Shown here: one piece after another, positions 43,233 to 56,254 of the stretch
How positions within the stretch are numbered: position 1 is the stretch's first letter
How the letters are laid out: each line of letters begins with the position of its first letter
Assembly: GCA_947034895.1 (NCBI GenBank)
Contig: OX344765.1
Span: 10,731,001-10,795,000 of the forward strand
DNA from: Rhytidiadelphus loreus
Lineage: Eukaryota > Streptophyta > Bryopsida > Hypnales > Hylocomiaceae
Length of the DNA stretch: 64,000 nt
Direction: 5' to 3'
The notes under the pieces: model-generated
Databases searched by the model: none
The model's input: the letters and a program-made list of their open reading frames with translations, nothing else
Told to the model about the DNA's origin: nothing
Program-made: the position numbers and the translations under genes

Positions 43233-44993
43233 AAACCGGAGATAGAACTTGTGTGGTGTTGTATCTATTTGTTATAAATCCAAAAATTTAGATCCCAAGA
43301 TTAATTATCACTTGTGAAATTAAAGCAAGATGGTCCTTTAGAGTCCTATTGTGCCTTCCAAAAGGAAGTAAAAAAGATAAGTGATATTAGAAACTATAAT
43401 TTTTTTTTTCATTTTTCCATGCTCAATTCTAAATAAAGGAAAAGTCATGGATCTTTACCAAAATGTAAAAATAGAATTAGGAATTGAAGTCATTGTCTAA
43501 GTGTTTGGTTTTGGACAATAAAAACAAATTACAAAACTATGATCAAACATATTTTAGCTCTATTGAGGTAAAAATGTCTTACAATTCTTTTTTGGTTTTA
43601 GTATTACTAGGGTGGGATTAATATATTAACTTAGAGAAAGAGACAACTAGGGTTTACAAAACTATGATTTGGTCACATACATGTTTTAATCCCATGTCTA
43701 TCCTTGAACCTCCAATTTATTTGAGATGAGATTTAAAATTATTGATGATTTGTGAAGAATGAGTTGATATGTCATTCAATTTTTATGGGTGCTCTCGATT
43801 TATTTTTGAACCAATATAAGAGCTCTAAATTTCTTGATTCTTTTCTTTTAGCATTTAGCTTTTAAAAATATTAATCTTTTGAAAATCTTGAAAGAATTCA
43901 AGATTGAAGATGAGATTGTATGAGTAACCTACTTTATTTATTTTTAAGATTGCAAGGAAGCTATATGTTAATGCAAGGTGGGTCTCAATCTTGCACATGC
44001 TTGCCCCTACAATCATGTAATTATTGGTGTAACTATGACTATGCAAATTGCCTAAAAATAAGACAAAAGAATAATTTCATTAGTAAATATTGATGAATTA
44101 AGAATCTTAAAGGAACAAATTAGGTGCACTCTTAAGAAAACCATTTCTTAGAAAGATATACTATAACTGGTAGTAACTATACTTGTTTATAATAATTGAC
44201 TAAATACAAACCTTTGTTCTTAAACTTAACCCTTAAGGACTAATGAATCCACTTTTTGAGATTTTAGACAAGTTCTATTGATTTCATAATTTGGATTTCT
44301 TTTTAATGAGTTTCTTAGGATGAATGCTAATCATCCTAATCTACATCTACATTTATTTCACGCCATTCCAATAATATTGCAAATGTTAGAATTTTTTTTC
44401 AATTTCATAGTCAAATTGGGTACCTAAATTATATTCTATTACCATGTTAGTTTAGGGTAATTTAATTGTTTATATTAATACTTACTCTAAATTGTTTGAA
44501 TCATTCGACTCCAAGTGATGAGGTGAAATTTACAATGAGTTTTATTTTGTAGGCTAAAAGGGAGAAAAAACATTTAAAGTCAAGTTTTGAATTTAGTTTC
44601 AAAAATTTCAACTGAAATCTAAAAGAAAGGATATGATTATTGCTTATTAGAACATCCTCATTATTGGGATTAATAATTCTCAATTTCTTGTAAAATTGAT
44701 TAATGATTAGCTTTTTCTTTCATCAAGTACCAGTGTCTATTTTATAATTTTTTAAAGACAAATATGAAATTCTATTGGTTTATTTCTCTTACATATATCT
44801 TCAACCCATTTTCCAATATATTTGTTGAATTTAACAAATTATGGGTGTTTGTATTTTTTTCTAAAAATGTTGAAAGACTAGACTTCACCTTTACAAATGA
44901 CTAAAGAATTTTTTTTTTGAAGTTTAGGCACATTAATCTTGCAATAAGTGGGGATTTTTATTCTAGATAATTGGGAAGATGTACTTGAACAAG
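43233..44993. other. AT-rich intergenic DNA
   Basis: TTAACCCTTAAGGAC at about 44226 resembles an isolated end of a TTAA-family element; no partner end was identified. No gene. Confidence 0.45.
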
Positions 44994-46041
44994 TTAACCC
45001 CTAAAAGACTACATGGCCATTCAATACATGCAATAAATCTTTGGTAGTTGTGTACGAAGTCAATTTTTGTCATGTGATTATAAAATTTTGACACTAGGTG
45101 GAAACATGCACTGCCTTTGTGGAAGTAGTATTTTTTTTCAATTGGGTGCCCAAATCAAAATTTATGTTGCCCAAATAATTTTAGGCAATCCAAAACAATG
45201 TTTTAAGGTTGAATGCATAAGAAGCCAAAGATAAAGATATAAAAAAAAAATTAGGACCTTTGGAATTTGTTTTTGATTTAGGAGATGGATTTAAAGTATT
45301 TGTAATTTAAAATAAATAAATTCCCCTTCCTCCATATCTATTGCAAATAGATTATTGTTTAAACCTAAAGAGACCAAATATAGAAGTAAGAATGTAGATT
45401 GAGAGTTTATTACACAAAATAAATTATGTCTTCAAAAGAATCTAGACACAATATTTTATTTTTGCAAGTTTTTTGTTTTCTTTCTACTCTTAGATAAATT
45501 GATACAAACCCTTGTACAAAATCTATGAAACATCAAGTACCTAAACTAGTCACATTATTAAAGAATAGGCAAAATTTGTTTTTTCAACATATTAGTAGAA
45601 AAGAAGGTCTTTTGGCACCAACTTCAATAGCAAAGCTTGATTCTATAGGCTCATATGAGCATGATGCCAATGCTCATATGGACTTAGAAACTAAATTCTC
45701 TTTTGATTGACCACAATATAAGAAGCTCCATAATTTTCACACCACTAATCCAAATGGCTTGAATCCTAGCTTCCTATGTAGACAAAAATATAACATATGA
45801 GTGGGAAAAAAAGTTAATTCAAGTTTTTGTGGATTTTTTTTATTGCCCAATTTCCCCTGTTTTGAGCTTATTGGGGTATAAATTTTGTTCCCGGACAGAT
45901 ATCGAAATAAAAATTATACTCTTTCAAAACTAATGTGTTTTTTTAATTCTTTTTTAAAATAAAATAAAAATTGTGAGGTTACATGAGCCTACCCGAAATC
46001 CATTTTATCCTCTAAGGGGACTACATTACTTGAGGGATTAA
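44994..46041 (+). mobile_element. 1048-bp TTAA-family element
   Basis: Left end TTAACCCCTAAAAGACTACA; the right end, reverse-complemented, is TTAATCCCTCAAGTAATGTA with GTAGTCCCC following. The landmark ATAATTTTCACACCAC + CCAAATGGCTTGAATC lies near 45731-45768. The interior holds AT-rich sequence and a short frame at 45525-45710 without known domains. No transposase. Confidence 0.65.
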
Positions 46042-46900
46042 AAATTAAAAAGTAATTGATCACATTCCAAATACCCAATCCTAAAAAGCACATGCATACA
46101 TTGGCGACCAAATAATAAAAATTTATTGAACCTATCCAAATTTCTTTCCTTTAGACGTCTACTAAAAGGGGATCGATGCCTAAAGATATATAAGCACCCA
46201 ACTTTTGACCATTTTGGTACCAAGGTACGAAGGGGGAAAATTCAAAAACGAATAGAAAATATTCTCCTAGATGCACAATTGCAAAAAAAGACTCACAGTA
46301 AATTAAAAAAACGACCCAGGCAACTGACAAAATCTAGTGCATAAGTTTGGACAATGGATCATATCATCATCAGTTGTTAATTTTCTTTTTTAAAAAAATA
46401 GTTTATGGTTAATTTAGGGGGTTTCCCAAGTTTCAGTTGAGGGGTGGTGGTGGTGGGCCCGGTAAGCCTCCTTGGGGATATGGGCCGCCGCCCGTGGGGG
46501 GGCATTGCACGTGAGCTTCCAATGCCTCAAAATATTGCCAAGAAAAAGTTTAAAAAGTTTCCAAAAAAAACACACTTAAAAAAAACTCGGGGCGGGGGAT
46601 TACCAAGTTTTTTTTAAAATGACAACTTTAAATGCCTCGAATAATGAGCGGGTATACGGGGATGTTTGTGGGTCCTGCCCGCTCTCTGCCCGTAAGCCCG
46701 TTCCTCCGTGCCGCTTGCGTTCTTTTGGGGGGGGCATCCCATTCTTAGGCATCTTGGATTCGCGGTTCGAGATTGAATTAATTAGTGTAGATTCGAAAAT
46801 AGACTGAAATAGACTGAAATAGACCCCCCTCAAAATAGGGAAAGCTAAAGGGGACTCTATTTTTGAGGGGTTATAAATCATTTAAGGTAGGGCCAAGGTT
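46042..46900. other. Intergenic DNA with GC-rich patch and small hairpin
   Basis: 46440-46780 is GC-rich with long G runs. CCCCTCAAAATAG (46826-46838) pairs with CTATTTTTGAGGGG (46857-46870), and TAGACTGAAA is duplicated just before it. No gene recognised. Confidence 0.45.
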
Positions 46901-49900
46901 GTTTTTTTTCCTGCTAATTGATCAGGGAACATTCAATGGTGATGTTGTTGATTTTGGGTACTTCCTGGTTTGCATTTGGTGTACATCCAGGCTGGGGGGA
47001 TCAATGGGAACAGCCCCTTTTTATTATAAATTTAATAATAAATTAATAATAATAGGCTGCCGTTGGGGAACAAGGAAGTGTGGACTGTGGAGTGATTTCT
47101 ACCGAGGTTGCACACTAGCACAGGACAGACTGTCCCTTTGGAGGGGGAATGGAATGGATCACTTATAACGTTAAGTACCCAATCACTGAAGGTAGACAAG
47201 CCTATTACCACCCATCATTTGGAATCTTAATGTCTTGGGGACAACTAATTCCAAGAGGGGCACATATTTTCTTGAGGTGTGTGCTCGTTTCACGGATCAA
47301 ACGCAAGTGGAATTATAATTTTTCGACTGAAATTGTAATTTCTGTGAATTTTTGAAGTGGTCTACCCTAAAATTACAAAACCACCCATATAGTGGAGCTA
47401 TAAATGTCCCATAAACATCCTATAACTACCTTTCCATGTATCTATTGGTTCTTGATCAAGGACTGTCCACCAATCAAGGATTGACACGTTACTCATTTTG
47501 GCATTAATGCACTGGTTTCGGCAAGATCTCAAAGGGATTTGGATATTTTTTTGAACAAATTTGAATGGACAAAATTGGGGCCAAAATTGTTTTTTTCTAC
47601 TTTATTAAGTAAGTGAATTAATAACCCCTATTGAATTATATTTTTTTCATTAAATTCCCCCTATCTATATTTATTTCAAACATGATAGATATTACAATCA
47701 ATATGGGATGAACAATTGTATCCCATACCTTTGCCATATTTGTATGTCGTACTATATCCATATTTGTATAACAATTGTATTATATATATCATATCCGTAT
47801 ATATCTCATATGTCATACCTACTAATATGCCTTGTGCTTTTGCTACAATCAAATCAAATTAAATGTAATTTTCCAATTTTTTAATTCATAAAAACTTCAA
47901 AATTTAATACCTTTCACACCCTATGTCAAAACACCACAAAACAAAGTATGTGAACCTCTTCCTTGTTGATGTCTTGTTTACTTCATACAAAAAAAATAGA
48001 TTTTTTCTTGAGAATTTTTGAAGAAAAAATAAAGATAAATCATATCAAATAGAAAATTACCTCAAAAAATCAAATTTTTTTAGCATGTGGGTATTGTATA
48101 TTGAAGAACATCATACTGTAAACAAATTTTTTGTCTCATTCTATAAATAAATTTTAGTAAACATTGAAAATGTTCCTTTAGTTCAAATTGCATTAAAATA
48201 TTCAAGTTTAGGAAGTTCTCAAGTTTTCATATTGGTTTGAAACTAGAGTACATGACCTTCATTTCATTAGTTGGAGTCAATTTCAAAAAACATCATTTTT
48301 ATGGAAAATTTTTAAATCTAGAACTATGAACAACATGTTTCTCTAATATAATAGAATGACTCATTTGGTTATCCGTATTTGTTGCACCTTCTTATGTAGG
48401 TAGGTTATCAATGAGGCAATTTCCAACACTATCCAATGCACCTTCCAAAAAAAATTGGATGGAAAATGCTTTGTAATTATTGTGTATATTGTTCTTAAGT
48501 CATCCAAAAAACCATTTTCAATGCAAGTGGCATTCAAGGGTAACTTGAATAGACAAGACCTATCACCCACGTACTTTGCCAAATAGGATTCGATTATAGG
48601 ACCAATGAGTGCATTCTTCATCTCTACAATAGTCTTGAAAGTCATCCATTGCATGCATTTTGACCTTAATGTCCTTCCAAGGTTAATATAATATTTTTCA
48701 ACCTCCATATTGTATCACTTATGGCTCATTTATAGATACTCATGAAAAGTCAAGTCAAGAGTCAAGTTGCTTGGCCAACATCCTATATCACTTGGATTTT
48801 TTGGTGGAGGTGGTGGTAATGGTGGTGAGCACAAATCAAAACTAATCTCAATTGCAAAGAATACAAATATACAATAAGAAATGTCCCTCACTTTTCATTT
48901 CCACACATTCATGAGTCAAGCTACTTTATAGAAGTATCTCTAAACTCTATTTTGCCTAGTACAGTTGTGTGGGATAGACATATAAGATATTGTTCCATGC
49001 AATAAAACATTTTATCAAGAGATATTTCTATAGCCCCCTAAAAGACATTTTAGTAGATTCACTATTGTAGCCTTGCTTATAACTTGCCCAAATTTCTCAC
49101 AAGAAAATTAGCCTTCCTTGTATATGGCTATAAATCTAGATACTAATTTAAGTTGATATTGTCCAAAAAAGACTCACATGTAAAGGTGTGTAAATGGTCT
49201 ATAAAAAATACTTTGATTGGGACTATAAACAACAAAATTTTGCACATCCTTCATTTACAAAGATCTTTGTATTGTAGTTAATCTTCTTCTATGAGAAATA
49301 AAATTTTAAATTACTGGTATTTGAAAAGTAATGAGACAAACATTAATCTTCTTCTCTTATACAAATAACTATTGAAATTATAGATTTTAGAAAATTTCAA
49401 GCATATTTTGGTTTTATTCAAGAAAAATTGTCAAAAATTGTTTTTTTTAGTACATTGCTCAAAATAGAAATAATTTTTTTAAACTTCAAATGTACAAAAG
49501 TGTAGTAGACTGTTGCGACAATGTGTTCAAAATTTCAGCCCAATTGACTGCGTGGATTGAAAGAAAATAATGTTTGAAGTGAAGAAAAAACCTTTTTCTC
49601 ATTCTCCCAAAATAGGGTCAATAAACTTCAAGCCCTCTTGGAGTAAAATTTTTCTCTTGATGAATTTGAATTTATCTACCATTGAGTTTTAAATCTTGTT
49701 AGGTGCACTCATGCAAAATTTTAGAAGCAAATATCATGGACTCAAGTGTACTCAAAATCACCTTGCAATGCAAAGGATTAAGGGAACTAGTCATTTTTTT
49801 GATAATTTCTTGTGCAATGAGGAAGTTTTTCATTTGAAATCCAAACAATGAAAATTTAGAGACAAACATTTGGATTATATGGGATAAATTTTAAGAACTT

Positions 49901-50727
49901 GGACTTTTCAGGTTGTAAGATAATAGGGCTTGAAGTTAGAAGAAAATGTTTTTCTTCAAAACCACCCCAATATAAGTAACAAAATTTGATTCCTCTTAGA
50001 ATGTGATTTGAGAAGTAAAATTTGTATTCTTTGGAAAATTTTATGCTATATTTTATTAGTTACATGCAACCAAGATTCAAAAGTAGATGAAGATTTTAGA
50101 AAAAAATGCCCCAAAGATGCCTAAATTGCCCAAGCTACCAAATTTTTGAGGGGCAACATAACTTTTAGTTCCATGCCCACAATCAGAAAAAAACATATTC
50201 CTACTAAGGTGGTGAACCCCTTGTGTCAAAATTTTGTGACCAAAATTGACTTTGTATAATCCTATCCAAGTTTTCAAGTATTCGTTTTTTTTAATAACAT
50301 TCAAAACTTGCAAAGTCAATTTCAAAGGCTAATAATTCAAATCATATGCTTGTATCCCTTTCAACTTTTAGGATTATGTTAACATGCTTGATGAGAGCAT
50401 GTGTTAAAAATTTCAGCCCAACTCGACCTATCTGTCATGGCATTTTGAAATTGCCTATAACTCAAAAAATGTCCTTTTAAAGGCATAACTTTTTAACTCC
50501 AACTTGGATATTTGTAGAATTTTCTATGCATAAAGCTAGTAGTAAAAAACTCACAACTCAACAAATATTGCACTAGGAAAGGCTTGCTCGAAAGTGGAAA
50601 ATGACTTAAAATCATACTCTAGGACCTGAAAGGGTTCATTCATTCAGGTTAACAATTCTACTTAATTATTTGCAATAGAATTCCTATAAATTAATTGAAT
50701 CTTTTTTAATTTGGATTTGGATTTCAT
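46901..50727. other. AT-rich intergenic DNA with decayed repeats
   Basis: 47690-47830 is the second copy of the CCATAT/CCGTATC low-complexity repeat at 5395-5530. Parts of 50060-50340 resemble the left half of the TTAA-family element at 44994 (CAATTTTTGTC/AAATTTTG..., GGGCAACATAA). A 115-codon minus-strand frame at 48361-48708 has no known domain. No gene called over 3.8 kb. Confidence 0.45.
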
Positions 50728-51816
50728 TTGAACTTCTAAAGTCTCAAGGCTATTTTTTTTGGTTAAAAAATACCAAAAGCTGCCATTTTCAATGCAAACA
50801 ACAAAATTTAAATTATTTTTTTCTTTTGTGTATCCAAAAATTTGGTCTTGCACTAGCCTAGTGCGAAGATGTCTAGAAGCAATTTCAGAAATTTTGACTC
50901 TATTGATCACAAGATATAAGCGTTTAAATTGAAGAAAACAAGTTTTTCGATTCATAGTTTGACTAGATTATAAGTCTCTGAATCCTCTTGGTTAAAAATT
51001 TTTGTACTACAAATTGTGAATTACAATTTTTTATGTTGAAAAATTGAGTTGAGGGTTTGGATTTTAATTTTAAATTTAAATTTTCATTCTTTAAAAAATT
51101 GTTAAGTTGAAATAGGTAGAAGGTCAACGATGCTAGTATGTGAGCCTAGAAATGTGAGCCTATGAGCCTTGAGCCTAGGCGCATAGGTACTCAACAAATA
51201 TTTGAGATGTCTATAACATAAACACCTATAATATAATTATCCCATAACCATCGAAGGTGCTTAAACATAGACACCTATAATATAAACATCATATAACCTT
51301 GGAAGGTGCTTATAACATAGGAGCTTAGGCTCCTATGCTATGGGCTCAAGATCTTGTGCTCACATAATAGCATCCGTGGGTAGAAAGAAGAGAGAAAACC
51401 TAAATTGTTTATAGTTTTAAGATGGTATCAAAATATACTAATCCCAATAGTGAGATTGTTTTGGAAATCAAACTAAATCATTTGTAACTTTTTCTTTTTT
51501 AAGTTGTTAAAAGTGAGTTTATAAATGGATTCAATACATTTTCTTAAGAATTTGCTAAGATTGCTTACAAAACAAGAAGCTTCATAACTTTCACATTACT
51601 TATCCAAATGGAATTAACCAAATCTTTCTATATAGACAAAAATATAATCTATAAGAAATAAATTTTGTTTTTTTAAATTCAAATTTTTTGTTGCCCACCC
51701 TTGCCTTTTCAATTATATTCCCCCAAAGCTAATCAATTATCCTATATTGAAAAAAAATTCAAAAAATCTTGCCAAAATTGAAATCATAAGTACTTATTCA
51801 AACTTTTAGGGGTTAA
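50728..51816 (+). mobile_element. TTAA-family element (1089 bp including a nested insertion)
   Basis: Left end decayed (TTGAACTTCTAAAGTCTCAA), right end, reverse-complemented, TTAACCCCTAAAAGTTTG. The landmark CATAACTTTCACATTAC + CCAAATGGAATTAACC lies near 51586-51618. Without the 256-bp insertion at 51123-51378 its length is 833 bp, close to the copies at 40782 and 59221. Confidence 0.65.
51123..51378. mobile_element. 256-bp TIR element nested in a TTAA-family element
   Basis: Inner termini GATGCTAGTATGTGAGCCTA (left) and GATGCTATTATGTGAGCACA (right, reverse-complemented) are complementary. Flanks GGTAGAAG (51115-51122) and GGTAGAAA (51379-51386) suggest an 8- to 9-bp target duplication. The interior repeats ACACCTATAATATAA and TAACCAT/CTTGGAAGGTGC-type modules. 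Comparison with the uninterrupted copy at 40782 shows the host sequence continuing on both sides, which confirms insertion. Confidence 0.68.
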
Positions 51817-53339
51817 GGAATGAACATATAGTTTGAGGTGAGAAAAAAGAGACAAGATGTTGCTAAATTTTGCCTTGAATCTTCAAAGATCCTCAAATAC
51901 CCAATAGCCTTTAGTTGAGCTTCATTTTGTGACCACACTAAGACCATTCATATCATCTTTTAAATTTTGACCCTCTAAAATGACAAAAGTATCCCTCCAA
52001 GCTTATTGGCATTTGACGCATGCACAAGAATCTTTGTAGTGCAACTCAAAGTTGCAATACCTCATTTCAAAAAAGGAAAAGAAACAAAGGCAAGAAGACT
52101 AATTCTACAATGAAAGAGACTCAATGTACAATCATGACAATATTTTGCCTTGATTTTTTTGAAGGATTTACCAAAAAGAGCCCATATAACGCAATAGTCA
52201 TCAAAATCAATGGACTTGTAGGCTTAGTGTGCTTGATAGGGAAGGGCAAGGATTTTATTTCTTGGCAAAACATGTCAGTTCTTCAAATTGGTACTTTAGG
52301 CAACCATTTGAAGGACCATAGGAGATGCCCTTAAAGCATCCTCACCGTCACTATTCAAACGTGGCCTTGACAATATGTGATGTGGCCTAGCCACAAGATG
52401 TCCTCCACTAGAGGCACACCAAGTAAAAAGTTTGGATTAGGCTCTTCAAAACTCTCCCGCTAATCAACAAGTTTGAGGGCCACACAACTTCACTATACGC
52501 CCAAAAAGTGGATCTATTTTTGGAAAAAACTATGCCATTAGATCAACTTGCTTTGGTAAGCCATGGTTGGGGCCAAAACAGGAGTTGCAGGAGGATTTTA
52601 AAAGAAGCCAATGGTGTTGTCGAGTATTGAAGGGGGTGCATGGCAAGTGAAGGATGGAGGATTTGGAGCTTGCAATCAAAGGCTACTTGACCAAGCCCTC
52701 TAAGCTAGATTTTTTGTATTGTCTTTCCTATATAGTGATACATATGCTCTCATTATTTGTACATCCACATTCACAATTTTCCATGGGTTCATTATTTTTC
52801 TTTCCTTTTATCTTTTTTTCTCTCTCTTTTAATTTTCATTTAGGATGGACTTCAATGTACAAAAATTGACCAAACTTGCCAAAAATAAATAAAAATTGGA
52901 ATGATAAATAGGGTTGTGCAATGTTTGTAATTAAGAAGAGAATTGGAATTATTGATTAACAAAATTTTAGAGAGAGACTTTTGAAAAGTAGGGGAAGCAA
53001 CTTTTTAAATTCTATTTTTAACATTGGACTTTTACTTTTGGATTTTTTTTAGTTTGACAACAAGGCAAATCTACTCCTAATATGTAGTTTCTTCCTACTC
53101 ACATAGAAGTTGGCTAAACTTGGAGAAAGTAATTAGAATTTGGAGAGCTTGCAAAAAAATTCTGATTCTAACACAATATGGAAGTCCGCCCTATTAAAAC
53201 TCATGTATCTTGAAAACTAATTAATACATTAATTTCTAGTAATGTTTTACTGAAAATTTTCTAAAAGATCATTACTTACAATCTTATGTCTAAAATTATA
53301 CTTTAAAACTCACTTAAAACACCCTTTTCTTTTGTAGTG
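51817..53339. other. Intergenic DNA, unassigned open frames
   Basis: Frames at 52020-52334 and 52654-52869 (plus strand) have no recognisable domain. 51960-52650 is less AT-rich than its surroundings and could be a gene or transposon remnant. Confidence 0.4.
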
Positions 53340-54273
53340 ATTATAGGTTTGAGTGAAGTTGGAACTATAAGAGTCTAGATTGCAACCATTGTAAGACTCC
53401 ATGCTAGAACAATTCAAAGGTTGGTCAAGAAATTCAAAAAGATGGAACTTACAAGTGCAAATCTTGTAGTTGAAGCTCTAAGAAGCTTAGTAATAGAGAT
53501 GTTTGTACTAATGTATGATTTCCACCATCGCTCATCACTTTTAGAAACTACCAATGTTTGTCCTACTCAAGTGAGTGCAAGTACTATTTGTAGTGTCCTT
53601 TTATAGAAATGACACTTTTAGCCAAATTCCAGTAAAAAAACATTCTTGACACCTTATCACATGTCTCAACAAAAGTTTTATAGATGGAGTGTAGAAGGGT
53701 GGGAGTGTGTTGTTTGGATAGATGAGTATACCTTAGAAATTCACAAAAATTCTAGACAAATTCATGTTTAGAGAATTGCATATGAGCGCTATTCATCAAG
53801 TTGTATATTTCCTACTTTTGAAAGTGGACAAATTTCTTTAATAATTTGGGATACATTTGCTAGAAGGCAAAAGTTAATCCTTGTCTTTATACCTAAAGGA
53901 TTTTGTAGAATTGGTCTATAATGTCCAATTGCTTCATTTTATGGATAAAGTTTCACGTGGATTACTCATGGAAGATGGCACACTTGTCTATTGAAGCAAA
54001 TTATGTGAAGAATGGAGAAAGATACACCTTCTTGAGAAGCTAAATTGGCCAACAAACTCTCTTGATCTCAATCCACTTGAGAAACTTTAGAGGATTCTAA
54101 AAGATATTGCTTGACATGGACAAACATGCCCTAGAAATTTAGGGGAGTTTTAAAGAGTTATTGAAAGAGAGTGGAGGTCAATAAGTGGTACAAAACTCCT
54201 TGATTTATGTCATTTTATATCCTCTAGGTTACAAATAGTGATTGAGGCTAGTGAAGGACATATACATTGGTAG
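53340..54273 (+). pseudogene. Tc1/mariner-type transposase, DD34E, inactivated
   Basis: Conceptual translation shows the order of a Tc1-like transposase: an N-terminal helix-turn-helix region with TIQRLVKKF (about 53412), WIDEYT with the first catalytic Asp (53721-53723), RYSSSCISPTFESG, MEDG with the second Asp (53974-53976), NWPTNSLDLNPLEKL with the catalytic Glu (54079-54081), then EREWRSISGTKLLDLCH and a natural TAG at 54271. Exactly 34 residues separate the second Asp from the Glu. At least one frameshift lies between the first and second Asp, and several in-frame stops are present, so it cannot make transposase. The family cuts DNA and inserts at TA. Inverted termini could not be located. 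Its source could be an old Tc1-type lineage unlike typical plant mariners (DD39D), or transfer from another organism. Confidence 0.82.
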
Positions 54274-54529
54274 ATTTGGAACATCTCCATTTTTGTGAAT
54301 CTTTTTACTTCTAAATTTGGTACACATATTATTAACATAGAGATGATTCCATACAAAAAAATTCATGGTAAATGAACAATTTTTCAATCCTTGGGATTGT
54401 ATCAAAGTTGGCAACAATGAAATTTTTTTCCCGTAGGAATGCAAAATGCTATTTTCACTTGTATCCCACTATACAATTTGTACCAATCATGATTTGAACC
54501 ATGTGATGTCATTGTGGACACTAAGTGTC

Positions 54530-54610
54530 CAATGGATGATAAATAATCCTTCCATGTGAGACAAAAGTGTAGATGTTCATCCTTAGAATTTTATGTAAAA
54601 AGAGGAGGTT
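54530..54610 (-). mobile_element. Fragment of the ~229-bp TTAA element family
   Basis: CCAATGGATGATAAATAATCC, then GACAAAAGTGTAGATGTTCATCC and AAAAAGAGGAGG, match the 8163-8240 segment and, reversed, the right half of the 61.9-63.0 kb units. No TTAA end is intact here. Confidence 0.45.
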
Positions 54611-54659
54611 TTGTACGCGAGGCTTTTTATAGGGCGGAATAGTGCTAGATTGCATGAGA

Positions 54660-54905
54660 AAAAAATAATTTAGCTAAAAATTGGCGACTAAATGTGAAGT
54701 ACTTCACTAGAAGTCTTCAAATTAAAAACAAATCTTGGATGAAATCACCAAATTGTAGATGAAAATAGAATTATGGATATGTGATATGTGCTAACGTGAT
54801 ATTTTTTATCCAATATGTGAATGAATTTTGAAATTTGGAGCACCACTATGATATTTTATATCACCACCTTGGCACTTCTTAAAAAATAAAATAAAACATG
54901 ATTAT
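54660..54905 (-). repeat. Dispersed repeat family 'GAAGTGCCAAAGTGG', copy 3 (reverse)
   Basis: On the minus strand it reads TTTTTTAAGAAGTGCCAAGG, TGGTGATATAAAATATCATAG, TCCACAT-like and GATTTCATCCAAG motifs, colinear with 27655-27890 and 58556-58830. Confidence 0.6.
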
Positions 54906-55700
54906 ATAGTAGTTTGACCTCCATTGAGTGTTCTTTAATTTTTTAAGCAAATGATTTATACAATACTCCAAATGATGATTTCTACGGTGATCATCCCAAT
55001 GTTCTAAGGTTAATGCTCTAGTACAAATTGTGATAGTTATAAGGAGTATGAAAAACCGTTGTATTATCTTGTGGATATATATTCAATGTTTTACAACTAA
55101 TGCGGTTTCTTTTCCCCTCTTTTTGAAATTGTTTCCATTTAGTTTGTTGGATGGTCTTTCCAAATTGAGAAGTTCTTGGTATAGACAAATATTCCACCTT
55201 GGATAATTTTTGAAATCCATACACTTCAAAGTTAAAAGAAAGACCTAGTCAATGAGAGGGCATTGCAAGATATTCCAAAGGTAGTGCAAGTAGACAAGGG
55301 CCAATTGGTTGGAACCAATAGTTTATGGGTATGGTCAAGTGGAACTTTTGTTACCCTATTGTACTTCAATCGATTACAAAGTTTTGCAATAATCTTCCAT
55401 TGCTCCAATCCTTATGAAAATAGATATGCTTGTTCTCAATTATTCACAAATATATTTGGTTAAAGAATGAACTTTTATTGTGTATTTATCTCAAAATTTA
55501 TAAAGTCAAAGTCTTCAATATATATATATTTTAATAATGGTATGTGTAAAACAATATTTTGTTTTAGAAACAAGTTATATACAGACTAAACAAGTGGGAC
55601 TTTTAAAATTTTGGAACAATGAACCTTCCATGCCATCACTATATTGGTAAATTTATAGGGAAGCAAGTTTGATAGGCCAAAATCCTCTGACGAACAATAT
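54906..55700. other. AT-rich intergenic DNA
   Basis: A 4-5 unit TA run lies at about 55518-55530. No gene recognised. Confidence 0.45.
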
Positions 55701-56254
55701 ATATTAAGGTAGTATGTTGTTAAATGGCACCTGACCTTAAAGCGCTGTCGTGTAGAGAGAGTTTGCCTCGGGAAATCACGAGGATTCTGGCTGCGACTAG
55801 AAATGGCTCGGGAATGAAATAAATTGTAACTTGTCGAATCTTCAAATCTTCGAGTCTTCAAATCTTCAAACTGCTACTCGTTGTCCTATCATGTTGTGTT
55901 TCTAAATAGGCCAAGGGTTAAGGTAGGGTGATAAGAAACCACGGGCTTCGGACGTGTAAAACGGGACGGCCAGACGACGAGCTGAGCCGTCCGAGGGATT
56001 GGATCCTAAATTTCAAACCCACGGTGACCAGCAAACTTGCCTCACTAGTGGGAACAACATAAAAGTCTCGACCATGTGGGCAATTAATCCCACTTCGTCG
56101 CATCCACAACACCAAATGAGGCTAGTATTGGTGTGAACCAAACTGCCCGCAACAATAAAATGAAATTTACAAAGCCACAAGCCACACACACACAAACACA
56201 CAAGTCTTCCAACTCCTTCAACTCCAACTCCCAAGCTGATCTTTTGATGAGTGT
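55701..56254. other. GC-richer intergenic segment
   Basis: Contains a CTTCAAAT/CTTCGA repeat (about 55836-55868), a CpG-rich patch (55930-56100) and a CA run (56187-56204). No coding domain. It lies downstream (minus-strand sense) of the possible gene at 57082-57540 and of a ~180-bp tandem repeat; all three could belong to one decayed element. Confidence 0.4.
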
